Positions 27,503 to 36,015 of a stretch of DNA of 37,263 nt are shown piece after piece. This stretch comes from Cytophagales bacterium (GTDB lineage Bacteria; Bacteroidota; Bacteroidia; Cytophagales; Cyclobacteriaceae): NCBI GenBank assembly GCA_022360015.1, contig JAKSDQ010000201.1, positions 1-37,263 on the forward strand, read 5' to 3'. A program made the position numbers and the translations under genes. A model generated the notes under the pieces. That model did no database searches and was not told the origin of the DNA. It worked only from the letters and a program-made list of their open reading frames with translations. Numbering within the stretch: position 1 is the stretch's first letter; each line of letters opens with the position of its first letter.

Positions 27503-28641
27503 TCATTTGATTAAAAATAGTTTTGATACTATTCCAGATGTTTTGCCTTCTAATTCAAGTAGTGCGAGAGCAATACCTATATTACCCTCCAAAAGATTCC
27601 AATTACATTGCCACTCAAGATTTTCGTTCGAATATTGCCATAGACCGCCCGATTTTTCAAATGAGTCGATAAACAATTGGTTCCAATATTTGAAACTCTC
27701 CGCGAAAGGTGTTTGGTTGGTCCTGCTATAGATTTGATGGAATATAAATATCAGCCCTATCGTTCCATGACAAAATCCAGATTCGATCATTGCTTCCCGG
27801 TGCTGTAAATATGAATTATCCAAAACCCTTTTAGAATTAAAATTAAATACCGCCATTGCTTCTTCGATCCACTCACTTACATTAAGACAATTACCTGCCT
27901 TGTAAAGACATAATGCTATTCCCAAATCTCCCCTACACCAAGCTAATCTGGTTGGTGATAATTCCTCCCTGTTGTCTGGATAAAGTGAATCACAGTTTTC
28001 AAGCTTATATTCTTTTAAGTTTTCAATGACTTTAAAAATGCAATGTTTAGATGCATTAGCATCTTTTGTCCAATTTAAGCTCTTCGTAAGAAAATATATA
28101 ATACTGGTAACGCCGTGAGCAAGGCCGAAGCCACTGGTAATATTTGATTGTTGAAAGTATTTTTCAGCGAATCTATCCCTCCAAAATTGCTCACTTTCTG
28201 GCCAACTTTGAATTAAATAATTATGAAGTTTGGCAATATGTTCATCAGAATCCTGTCGGTTAAAGAGGTATAATCCCTTTCCGATGAATCCATAAAGTAG
28301 TCATACATTTCGGAATACATGTCAACCTGAAGGCTTTCAATAATGAGATTATCCAAATCCGGCAGAAAATCTGATTGTTCTAATACCCCATGATTAAAAA
28401 GGTGGTTTATTGTATATGCTACTCCTGTTATACCGCGGGCAAGTGAGGTATCCATTGGATCCAATTGATCCAAAGACAATTGCAAATAATCATATGCTTT
28501 ACTTCTATAGATGGGTTTTCCGGAATATTTATATAACTCGCCAAAAAGCAGCGCAGCACCAGAGTTTCCGGTAAAAAGCCCTGGGTTCTTCAAATCGTCT
28601 GGTATATTATCTTGAACAAATTGTAATACTGAAGTATTCAT
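27503..28641 (-). pseudogene. LanC-like lanthionine cyclase homologue, one frameshift, zinc ligands kept
   Basis: Reading from the ATG at 28641 gives LKNPGLFTGNSGAALLFGEL, the typical LanC opening, up to YDYFM at about 28291, after which the frame is lost. The next frame continues without interruption as GFIGKGLYLFNRQDSDEHIA and onward to a stop at 27503. One extra G after ATGG at about 28290 restores a single protein of about 379 residues, normal for LanC. Active-site elements of the family are present: GFGLAHG (catalytic-type His), AWCRGDLG (zinc Cys) and GFCHGTIG (zinc Cys-His, codons at about 27767-27772). LanC enzymes close thioether rings in lanthipeptides. It lies 125 bases downstream of a permease gene and upstream of the GT-sulfotransferase. 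If the frameshift is a sequencing error the protein should be an active zinc enzyme. Confidence 0.85.
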
Positions 28642-28766
28642 CGCTAAACGTAAATTATGCAAGTTGCAAAACTAAACACAGGTACACATATTTGATAAAA
28701 GTCGGAATTTTGTGTGAGGCATTTGCAATCTTTCCAATAATCAAATTATGACCACCTAAGCAATCG

Positions 28767-31091
28767 TCATTCCCCCTGATACTTAAGATAGCTGGAATTT
28801 TTAAGTGCCTGGTAGTAAAAACCAATCAAAAAAAATGCAAATACCATGATAATAATAATTGCACTATTGATAATATAAGGGAAATAGTTTTTTTGGATTT
28901 TATATTCGAAATTGTTCAGCCATTCCTCAAAAATGAAGTACGATATTGGTAACGACACGATGCAAGCAATGATAATGAGGATAACCGGAGATTTAACCAA
29001 ACGAAAAAACAGGTCTCTTGTGCTGGCCCCAAATATCTTTCTAATTATCATTTCGTTTTGATTACGGCTGGTTTCATAAAGTGAAACACTAAAAACCCCT
29101 AAAACAACCAGAGAGAATACCAAATATAAGTAAAAGTTCAGCAGAGAAGCTAAAGCTACTTCTTTTGAATATAAATTATCGATCATATCCTCAAGAAAAT
29201 GATGCTCTAATTTGATACCATTAAAGTGATCTTTTGAGAGGTTTTCAATACTATTTAACACATTGGAGATTGAAGCCATATTATTTACTTTGACAACTAA
29301 ATAATCACCTTTACTATGAATCTTATTAATGACTAATGGCTTTATTTCTTTATGCAGGGAAGTGTAATTAAAATTTTTGACTACTCCGACAATTTTTCCA
29401 CCATCAAAGTAATAGTTAATAGGATTGTTAATTTCGTATTCTTTCACAAAACTTTCATTGACCAGGATTTCATTTTGCCTATTAGCGAAATCGAGTGTTC
29501 TACCTTCAGCCAAGCCAATGTTAAATGTTTCAATAAAATTTTCACCTACTTCCAGGATATCATATTTACGCGTTTCACCATATTCAAAATCAGACAATCC
29601 TATTTCAACATCAGTACGTGTTCCCGGCAGTGATCTCCTCAAGGTTCTTGTAACAGAAGCCACGCTACTTTGGGATTCTAATTCATTAATAAATTTCGTT
29701 ACGTGATTAGTAACATTGTCATCTTTGTATAGGTTTAATATGATCAGATTGTCATACTCAAAACCTAAATCTTTATTTAACAAGAACGCTATCTGGCTTG
29801 AAATTCCCATTGTTACATTCATAATAACCAATGTGACCACCGCCTGAAGTGAGAGCGTTACTAAAGATTGAAACTTCGTAACTCCTTGATATTTCCTTGC
29901 CAAGGCTTCTCTTGACTTTAACCGAACAATTAATAACCCTGAAAATATCAGAGGAACAAAAATCAAAAGGGATAAACATACAAAAAGAAAAAGCGTATAG
30001 ACCAGGCTCCATTCAATTGGTCCTGATAGCCCGTAAGACCCCAATTCCTGGTTGGTGATTAAGGTAGTTAAGTAGGCAATTATTGCTGTAATACAAATAA
30101 AAAAAATGGACTCTATAAATACACCCTTGACCAAAAATGTTTTTGTTGCACCAAATATGTTTTTTACCGCATAGGTTTTAATCCGTCTTTGCGTGAGGAG
30201 AATTATATTTATTGTGTAATTGAAAAGAATAAAAATAAATAGTATTACAAATAAGACCTTTTGAAGGTACAATACGCTCAGGTTGGCCTTATCCAAATCA
30301 AAAAATAAACTTTCGGATTTATGCAAAGATGAAAATGGAGTGATGCCGATTGCCACATCTACCACATCTTTATCATAGAAACCGTCCATCCCCATTTTAA
30401 TCCAACCGGTGATGTTTTCTCTGAAATTAGATAGATTTGTGTTTGCTTTCAACGATACAAAAGTATGAGACCAATTTTCCCTTATTAAATCCTGATTTGA
30501 ATAGGACATCAGGGCCTCAAACCGGATTGTTGAGTAATTAGGAATGTTTTTCAATACACCGGTGACCAGGTAATTTTCACCGTTAATCACGATAGTTTGA
30601 CCAATGCCATCTTGATCCGGAAATAACTTGTCATTTAGTTCTTTTGTAAGAACAATGGAACCTGTTTCATCCAATGCCGTTTTTTCATCGCCACTCAACA
30701 TCGGAAATGTAAATACCTTAAAAAAATCAGAATTGGTTTTTAATACTTTATCAACAATTATATTTTTTTTATTATGGGTAAATACCAGCTTGGAATCAAC
30801 AGCGTTGAATTTTGCTATTTCATTTATTGCATCGAACTGTTCTTTAAGGTCATCGGGAATAATTCCTGGTACCAAGGCTAATTTGGTAGGCTCCTCATGT
30901 ACAGTAAGCGTAAAATTTAATTGGTAGGTGGATTTATTATTCAGATGAAAGTCGTCGTAGATATATTCTTTCGCAATAGAATCTCCTAAAAGTAATAATA
31001 CATAATTCCCTATTAATAACAGGACAAAGTTTAGGAGGTACAGGTGTTTAACTGGTTTTACAGAACTGAGAATAGTGGTGTATATCGACAT
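28767..31091 (-). CDS. ABC transporter permease, FtsX/MacB type
   Basis: This protein has 774 residues. The start is taken at the ATG at 31091; an upstream in-frame TTG at 31133 would add 14 residues without benefit. It has the two-repeat layout of Bacteroidota MacB-like permeases. A first membrane span (LYLLNFVLLLIGNYVLLLL) is followed by a large periplasmic MacB-type domain (TKELNDKLFPDQDGIGQTIV, NGENYLVTGVLKNIPNYS), then three spans near 285-405. A second periplasmic domain (NEILVNESFVKEY, GKIVGVVKNFNY) and three more spans at the C-terminus follow, with the FtsX-type signature MIIRKIFGASTRDLFFRL. Such permeases export peptides or lipids or act as mechanical transducers with an ATPase, and no ATPase gene is in this window. 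Position at the head of the leftward LanC/GT group suggests export of the group's product. Confidence 0.88.
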   Translation of the reverse strand: MSIYTTILSSVKPVKHLYLLNFVLLLIGNYVLLLLGDSIAKEYIYDDFHLNNKSTYQLNFTLTVHEEPTKLALVPGIIPDDLKEQFDAINEIAKFNAVDSKLVFTHNKKNIIVDKVLKTNSDFFKVFTFPMLSGDEKTALDETGSIVLTKELNDKLFPDQDGIGQTIVINGENYLVTGVLKNIPNYSTIRFEALMSYSNQDLIRENWSHTFVSLKANTNLSNFRENITGWIKMGMDGFYDKDVVDVAIGITPFSSLHKSESLFFDLDKANLSVLYLQKVLFVILFIFILFNYTINIILLTQRRIKTYAVKNIFGATKTFLVKGVFIESIFFICITAIIAYLTTLITNQELGSYGLSGPIEWSLVYTLFLFVCLSLLIFVPLIFSGLLIVRLKSREALARKYQGVTKFQSLVTLSLQAVVTLVIMNVTMGISSQIAFLLNKDLGFEYDNLIILNLYKDDNVTNHVTKFINELESQSSVASVTRTLRRSLPGTRTDVEIGLSDFEYGETRKYDILEVGENFIETFNIGLAEGRTLDFANRQNEILVNESFVKEYEINNPINYYFDGGKIVGVVKNFNYTSLHKEIKPLVINKIHSKGDYLVVKVNNMASISNVLNSIENLSKDHFNGIKLEHHFLEDMIDNLYSKEVALASLLNFYLYLVFSLVVLGVFSVSLYETSRNQNEMIIRKIFGASTRDLFFRLVKSPVILIIIACIVSLPISYFIFEEWLNNFEYKIQKNYFPYIINSAIIIIMVFAFFLIGFYYQALKNSSYLKYQGE

Positions 31092-31588
31092 AGAAATATC
31101 AATTTTAGCTAATAGCCGGTTGGTAGATTGCAAAGTCTCAACATTTTCATAGCTAGTTTATGCTATTAATTTGCAATTTACTCTAATACAAACTTAACAT
31201 TTTAAAAAATAACGGACTAATTGCTACAAAAATTCTATTCTAAAACATTTACCAGATCAACAACCTCTTCCACAAAAAGAAATTCAATTTTCCTTTACGG
31301 AAAAGGGTGTGAATACTATTTTATATAACTACGTAAAATATAATATTATTTTCGAAATTGAGTATAACAAGAGCCTCAAATTATTTTATAAGCTTCCCGG
31401 AAAGTCGGCCATTTAATAAATTCCCCGAGGGTTGCAGCACAACCGGAAGTTGTACAAGGTAAATAAAGGAATTTAGCAAAAAATGCTGATTTATATCTGG
31501 CATCTTTTGCTATAACAACCAAATGTTATCAATGCATTAATTTAATCTTATCTTTAAACATTCTCTCTAATTACATAAAAAGATTTTT
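31092..31588. other. Divergent AT-rich intergenic region of the LanC block
   Basis: About 500 bases separate the leftward permease gene and the rightward LanC-like gene, so both promoters must lie here. No small gene with a proper ATG was found, in particular no lanthipeptide precursor with a double-glycine leader. One open stretch on the plus strand ends at 31462 in EGCSTTGSCTR, which looks like a tiny Cys/Ser/Thr-rich core. It has no start codon apart from a TTG at about 31370, and the same bases form the hairpin GGTTG/CAACC at 31430-31444. Confidence 0.4.
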
Positions 31589-32833
31589 TTGTATTTGAGT
31601 CCTCTACAAACCTATGGTGAGGTATTGGAATATAAAATCGAAGCTGAAGAAATTTTAGCATTGACGATAGGTGATTTTCTTGATAACTATAAAGCTACAG
31701 ATGATTTCTCCCTGTACTCCGGCACAGCAGGTATTACCTATTTTTTAGCTTCTTATTTGAGAAAAAGAGAATACAATGAAGATGTTTATCGTTTATGTAC
31801 TGAATGCCTTGAATATGTACTTAAATCATTAACTGAAAACATTTCCCCCAGACCAGGTTTATACAACGGAATAGCCGGAACAGGTTGGTTATTGTCAAAA
31901 TTAAAAAGTTTTGACTTAATTCGAGATGAGGCAATTTTCGGAGAATTGAGTTCTTATTTTGAAAAGTTGATAGGAAAGGATTATGCTGACAATTTTTCAG
32001 TAAGTCAAGGATTGTCGGGTATGGGCATATTTTTGATAAATCAAGGAGATGAAAAAAATCATAGTATCTTAAAAACATTCGTAAAGAAAATAAAAAAGAA
32101 TGTTCAAGTAATCAATGGGCACCGCACTTGGTATAATGGGCTAACAAATGCAAGAGAAGGCGATAGCAATACTGTAGAGACGACTCTTGGCAACCCGGGA
32201 ATAATAATTTTCTTGTTAAAGTTGAAAATAATATTTCCTGATATTGCATGCCCCCAAAAGTTTATTAAACCTATTATCCAAGACCTCTTGAAACTAAAGA
32301 TAAATAACCCGGAGTATAGCCTTTACCCTTTTAAAAAATCAGCTCCTTTTACACCGTCGAGATTATCCTGGATGCAAGGAGATTTCACAATGGCCAATCT
32401 TTTGAAACACTATTTTTATCTCTGGAAAGAAGAATGTATTTTAGATGAATTACAAAGTATTGGGGATTTTCATTTGACTAATTTTAAGAAGATAATTAGC
32501 AAAAATCCAACATTGAATGATCCAAGCTCGGATACTTCAATAACCAGTGGCAGTATCGGACTATATTTGACATGTTCGAAGGTATTTGAGATGACCGGTT
32601 TGAGCCAGTTTGCTGAATTAAGAGATCTATGGTTAGATTTCACTTTCAAACAGCAATCGCCAAGTCCAAAAAATCCAGTAGGCTTTTATAATGTACAAAT
32701 GGATTTTGAAACAAAAAAACTAATCCATGAAAAAGATTTTGGTTTATTTAACGGCCTTGCCGGAATGGGAATGTTCTGCATAGATTACCTGAACAACGAC
32801 AATACTTCTTTTGATGACTTGTTATTACTCTAA
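31589..32833 (+). CDS. LanC-like protein lacking the zinc ligands
   Basis: This 414-residue protein is full length for the LanC family. Its glycine-rich repeats are spaced as in LanC: FSLYSGTAGITYFLASYL, GLYNGIAGTGWLLSKL, VSQGLSGMGIFLI, TSGSIGLYLTC and GLFNGLAGMGMFCIDYL. The metal centre is gone. The Cys motif is SWMQGDF (Met for Cys), the Cys-His motif is ITSGSIG (Thr-Ser in place of Cys-His), and the AHG histidine region reads LGNPGII. It therefore cannot be a canonical cyclase and is a pseudoenzyme candidate, perhaps a scaffold or sensor. No ATG precedes the first glycine repeat; the frame opens after a stop at 31568-31570 and the TTG at 31589 or 31595 is the probable start. It heads a tight rightward operon of four genes. 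Confidence 0.85.
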   Translation: MYLSPLQTYGEVLEYKIEAEEILALTIGDFLDNYKATDDFSLYSGTAGITYFLASYLRKREYNEDVYRLCTECLEYVLKSLTENISPRPGLYNGIAGTGWLLSKLKSFDLIRDEAIFGELSSYFEKLIGKDYADNFSVSQGLSGMGIFLINQGDEKNHSILKTFVKKIKKNVQVINGHRTWYNGLTNAREGDSNTVETTLGNPGIIIFLLKLKIIFPDIACPQKFIKPIIQDLLKLKINNPEYSLYPFKKSAPFTPSRLSWMQGDFTMANLLKHYFYLWKEECILDELQSIGDFHLTNFKKIISKNPTLNDPSSDTSITSGSIGLYLTCSKVFEMTGLSQFAELRDLWLDFTFKQQSPSPKNPVGFYNVQMDFETKKLIHEKDFGLFNGLAGMGMFCIDYLNNDNTSFDDLLLL

Positions 32834-32845
32834 AAGAATTAACTA

Positions 32846-34039
32846 ATGCTAAAGCTTCATTCACTCTGTTTTATCAATCTCCTGGTCATGTTGAGCCTGA
32901 ATGCGCTTCTGTGTAATGCGCAGGACAAGCCTGAAGATATTTTTGATAGGAATACCCTGGGTGATACCATAAGATTCAGAATTATTGATAAAATGACCCG
33001 GGAACCTATTAGTTATTGTACTATTTCGATTCAGAACAAAACCTTTGGAACTGTCTCAAATGAAAACGGAGAATTTGTGATATCATTGACAGGTTCATCA
33101 GAAAGTGATTCTGTCCAAATAAGCCATATTGGGTTTGAGAAGTTAACCATCAGCGCCTCTGACTTGATTTCATCGGGTAATCGGGTGATTGTGTTAGAAG
33201 AAAAGGTATTGATGCTACCGGAAATGACAATTACCGGCAACAAAGATGATTGGATATACGATTTTATGGAAAATGTCATTGACTCTATTTCTGTTAATTA
33301 CGTGCAAGATGCTTTTTCATTTAAAACCACACTCTATCGAATGGCAAGAAATGATAAAGCTAGTTATGTAAAGAAATCAAATGCCTTGTGCTATTTTTCA
33401 AATGGATACAAGGTTAGCGCCACTAAATCTCCAAAAAAGCAACATGAAAATCTTTTTCTCATAGATAGAGATTGTTATGTTACGTATGATAGTGCTGCCG
33501 GACAATGGGTGAATAAGTCCTACGATAATGACGAAATGCTTCGCAAAGAAATGTTCTATGACCGGCTTGGACTTTTTCTCCGTGATTTTATAGGTTACAG
33601 GGATAATAATTTTCTTAACCGAAAAAATCTCAGCAAATATAGTTTCGATCTGGAAACAGAAAACGATAAGGAGATGGTAATAAGGTTTGATGCCAATAAG
33701 TTGAGATTAGGGGTCATTCCATTTATGAATTTAAAGTCATTTTCCGGGAAAATATTTATTGATCCCGGTTCTTATGCAATTACCAAAATAGAAGCTTATG
33801 CCGTGGTAGATGAAAAAGTGATGAAACATAGTTTTAACTCAGAACTTGTAGGTAAGATCGAAATTAAAAGTTATTATGAAAAAGATGAGAGAGGATTATA
33901 TTATTGGTCTGGAAGTTCCTATATGGAAAACTATATTTTGAATACCGAAGTTATAAATGAAAATGTGATTTTGGATTATGGAGATCTGAAATTTAATCAC
34001 CAAGACGGAATATTAGTTGGAAAAAGCCTGTGTGACTGA
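32846..34039 (+). CDS. Carboxypeptidase-regulatory-like domain protein, exported
   Basis: This protein has 397 residues. A signal peptide (residues 1 to about 25, cut after CNA) is followed by a carboxypeptidase-regulatory-like beta-sandwich domain (FRIIDKMTREPISYCTISIQ, FGTVSNENGEFVISL, ISHIGFEKLTIS, about 42-125), as in many Bacteroidota envelope proteins. The remaining 270 residues have no motif I can name with confidence; they are rich in charged and aromatic residues and resemble the periplasmic part of proteins in which this domain is followed by a beta-rich region. The gene starts 12 bases after the LanC-like stop and ends 11 bases before the GT2 start, so it is part of the same operon. 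It is the only clearly exported soluble protein of the group. Confidence 0.75.
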   Translation: MLKLHSLCFINLLVMLSLNALLCNAQDKPEDIFDRNTLGDTIRFRIIDKMTREPISYCTISIQNKTFGTVSNENGEFVISLTGSSESDSVQISHIGFEKLTISASDLISSGNRVIVLEEKVLMLPEMTITGNKDDWIYDFMENVIDSISVNYVQDAFSFKTTLYRMARNDKASYVKKSNALCYFSNGYKVSATKSPKKQHENLFLIDRDCYVTYDSAAGQWVNKSYDNDEMLRKEMFYDRLGLFLRDFIGYRDNNFLNRKNLSKYSFDLETENDKEMVIRFDANKLRLGVIPFMNLKSFSGKIFIDPGSYAITKIEAYAVVDEKVMKHSFNSELVGKIEIKSYYEKDERGLYYWSGSSYMENYILNTEVINENVILDYGDLKFNHQDGILVGKSLCD

Positions 34040-34050
34040 AAACTGGGAGA

Positions 34051-35076
34051 ATGCATCAGAAAATTTCGTTCTGTACGGTTTGTATGAATCGTTTGTACCA
34101 CCTGAGACAAACCTTGCTTGTCAACATAGAAAATAATCTTAGCTATCCGAATATAGAATTTATTCTTTTAAATTATGGTTCAACTGACGAGCTGGATACA
34201 TGGGTAAGGAACCACCTGATGGAATACATTGAATTGGGCATTGTCAAATATCTTAATGTAGATAATACACCCTATTTTAACCGCTCTCATGCAAGAAATA
34301 TTGTTTTCAATAATGCAACAGGTGATATAATCTGCAATCCGGATGCAGATTGCTTCATTGGCAAAGACTTTGCACTTCATGTGAATAAAATCTTTTTTAC
34401 TACAAAACATAGCTTTCTAGTGGCCTTTAATTCAGATAATCAAAAATATACAGAGGCACACTTAGGGAGGATTTGTTGTAGAAAAGAAGATTTCCATAAA
34501 ATTCGTGGATTTGATGAATCGATAGGAAGTTACGGTAATTCTGAAATTGATTTTATTAACAGGCTAATTGGCACTGGCCTCTCCAAAATTAGATTAACGG
34601 ATCCTAAGTTTTTGGTAAAAGTAAATCATGAAAATATTGATAGAGTTAGGTATGAGAGGTTGTACGTAGAGATGCATGCTATCTATTTAGAATTCATCGA
34701 TATTGATAAAACTAAATTATTTTTTCTTTCCAAAGAGGATAATACCTTCTTAGAATTCAATGTTGACGAATCAACTGAAGAAATGCAAATCATTCATAAA
34801 GGTAAATTCTTCGAAAGAGACAATTTTTTCCTTTTCCGAAATAATGAGAATGAATACTTTGTTTTCAGAAAAGATAATGATTGCATATTTTCATATAACG
34901 GTGAGTTGAAAAAAGTTGATAATTCCAGGATAATTAATAAAATCGTTTTGTTGATCTGCAAAAACTTAAATGACCGAATCATTGAAGAAAGAAACAAGAA
35001 TGGCTATAAAATAAATCCAGCCGGGTATGGCAAAGCGAGGATTAGGTTAAATTTTAATCAAATGCTAAAGACATGA
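34051..35076 (+). CDS. GT2-family glycosyltransferase
   Basis: This protein has 341 residues. The catalytic GT-A domain occupies about 1-215: ISFCTVCMNRLYHLRQTL at the N-terminus, NRSHARNIVFNNATGD (77-92), the metal-binding DAD at 98-100 in NPDADCFIG, and FDESIGSYGNSEIDFINRL as the acceptor-side region. The C-terminal 120 residues contain repeated short beta segments (KLFFLSKEDNTFLEFN, FFLFRNNENEYFVFRK) that may form a small beta-propeller-like or accessory module; I do not recognise it. A good GGGAGA lies 6 bases before the ATG. The stop overlaps the next start (ATGA at 35073-35076), so the two proteins are made together. No signal peptide. Sugar and acceptor are unknown; the neighbouring LanC-like and dehydratase-C-like genes suggest a peptide. 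Confidence 0.88.
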   Translation: MHQKISFCTVCMNRLYHLRQTLLVNIENNLSYPNIEFILLNYGSTDELDTWVRNHLMEYIELGIVKYLNVDNTPYFNRSHARNIVFNNATGDIICNPDADCFIGKDFALHVNKIFFTTKHSFLVAFNSDNQKYTEAHLGRICCRKEDFHKIRGFDESIGSYGNSEIDFINRLIGTGLSKIRLTDPKFLVKVNHENIDRVRYERLYVEMHAIYLEFIDIDKTKLFFLSKEDNTFLEFNVDESTEEMQIIHKGKFFERDNFFLFRNNENEYFVFRKDNDCIFSYNGELKKVDNSRIINKIVLLICKNLNDRIIEERNKNGYKINPAGYGKARIRLNFNQMLKT

Positions 35077-35858
35077 AATTTACCCGTGTTATTCTCACAA
35101 TTTTTCTTAGCAAAGATAACCTCATATTTTTTATTAGATATATACCCACTATATTATCTATTGATAGATTTTCAAAGGAAATAGAATTTTATAACTTCAT
35201 TCACAATGATTACCAAGGACACAACTTAATTCTCAGTCTGTATTATAAGAATCCACCTGATGACAAGATATTGGTTTGCATAGTGGAAGAAATTTATAAG
35301 TTAATTAATAATCTTCAATTGAACCTGGAAATAAAATATAATGGGTTATTCAAGAATTATCTGGAGGGAAGTATTAAAATAAATAAAAAAAAAGAGGAAA
35401 TAGCTAATATTGATCCAATAGCCTTCGATCACCTTATTAGCATTTGGTGTATAAATTTGATTGATCAACATGCTGAAAGTATTGTTAGCAAAGATTTTTC
35501 ATTTTTATTGAAAGAATATTTAAGCGTGGTTAGTTCACATCAAGTTGACAACAAAATTTTAAAACAACATTTAATCAATAGTTATAAACTCACAGTAGAG
35601 CAAATCAATGAATTAAACTATACAGTTTCAGAAATATTTGATGGAAGTAAAGAGGCGGAATCTAAACTTGCAGAATCCGATTTAAAACAAAAGGATATAA
35701 AATTGTTGTCTTCTATTTATGAAGTACTTGACAAGATTTTTCCAAATTTTAAGCAAGGGAAGAGAATCGATTACATTTTACAGTCTCTTAACCAAAGGTT
35801 GGGCATTGATAATGGGACTTATTTGATATTAATTTTCTTGGTTATGTACCATCGTTAA
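35073..35858 (+). CDS. Putative stand-alone lantibiotic dehydratase C-domain-like protein (SpaB_C / thiopeptide-type), degenerate
   Basis: This protein has 261 residues and no signal peptide. The order of segments follows the stand-alone SpaB_C (thiopeptide-type bacteriocin biosynthesis) proteins common in Bacteroidota: strand VILTIFLS, long helix, then FYNFIHNDYQGHNLILSLYY where the family has FFIRY-x-HLRLRF. Next come helix ILVCIVEEIYKLINNL and LNLEIKYNGLFKNYLEGS where the family has xIDTYxRExxRYG. After these follow helices, and finally DYILQSLNQRLG where the family has SYIHMxxNRL. The arginines of HLRLR and the histidine of IHM, which are needed for glutamate elimination in NisB-type enzymes, are absent, so elimination activity is unlikely. 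The assignment is by eye from segment order and neighbours (LanC-like genes), not from strong identity. The start overlaps the GT2 stop by 4 bases. Confidence 0.5.
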   Translation: MKFTRVILTIFLSKDNLIFFIRYIPTILSIDRFSKEIEFYNFIHNDYQGHNLILSLYYKNPPDDKILVCIVEEIYKLINNLQLNLEIKYNGLFKNYLEGSIKINKKKEEIANIDPIAFDHLISIWCINLIDQHAESIVSKDFSFLLKEYLSVVSSHQVDNKILKQHLINSYKLTVEQINELNYTVSEIFDGSKEAESKLAESDLKQKDIKLLSSIYEVLDKIFPNFKQGKRIDYILQSLNQRLGIDNGTYLILIFLVMYHR

Positions 35859-35971
35859 AAACTCATTGGTTTATTGCAGCAACAGCGCTGGCCCATCAAA
35901 TACCTCTTTATTCTCTCAACAAGAAAGACTTTAAGTATATCAAAGGCTTAAAACTTTATGAGGCAGGATAA
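35859..35971 (+). pseudogene. PIN-domain (VapC-like) toxin remnant, C-terminal end only
   Basis: In a frame different from the preceding gene, the bases after its stop read IAATALAHQIPLYSLNKKDF then KYIKGLKLYEAG, with a stop at 35969-35971. This is the last quarter of a VapC-type PIN ribonuclease: the IAATAL helix, the T/S-x-N-x-x-DF strand and the G-L-x-L end. The catalytic N-terminal part and any antitoxin gene are absent. The toxin was probably destroyed when the AT-rich block joined here, so this may mark the edge of the insertion. Confidence 0.7.
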
Positions 35972-36015
35972 TCTGCTTGCCAAGCTATTCGCTATTTTGA
36001 TGATCGTCTCATGTT

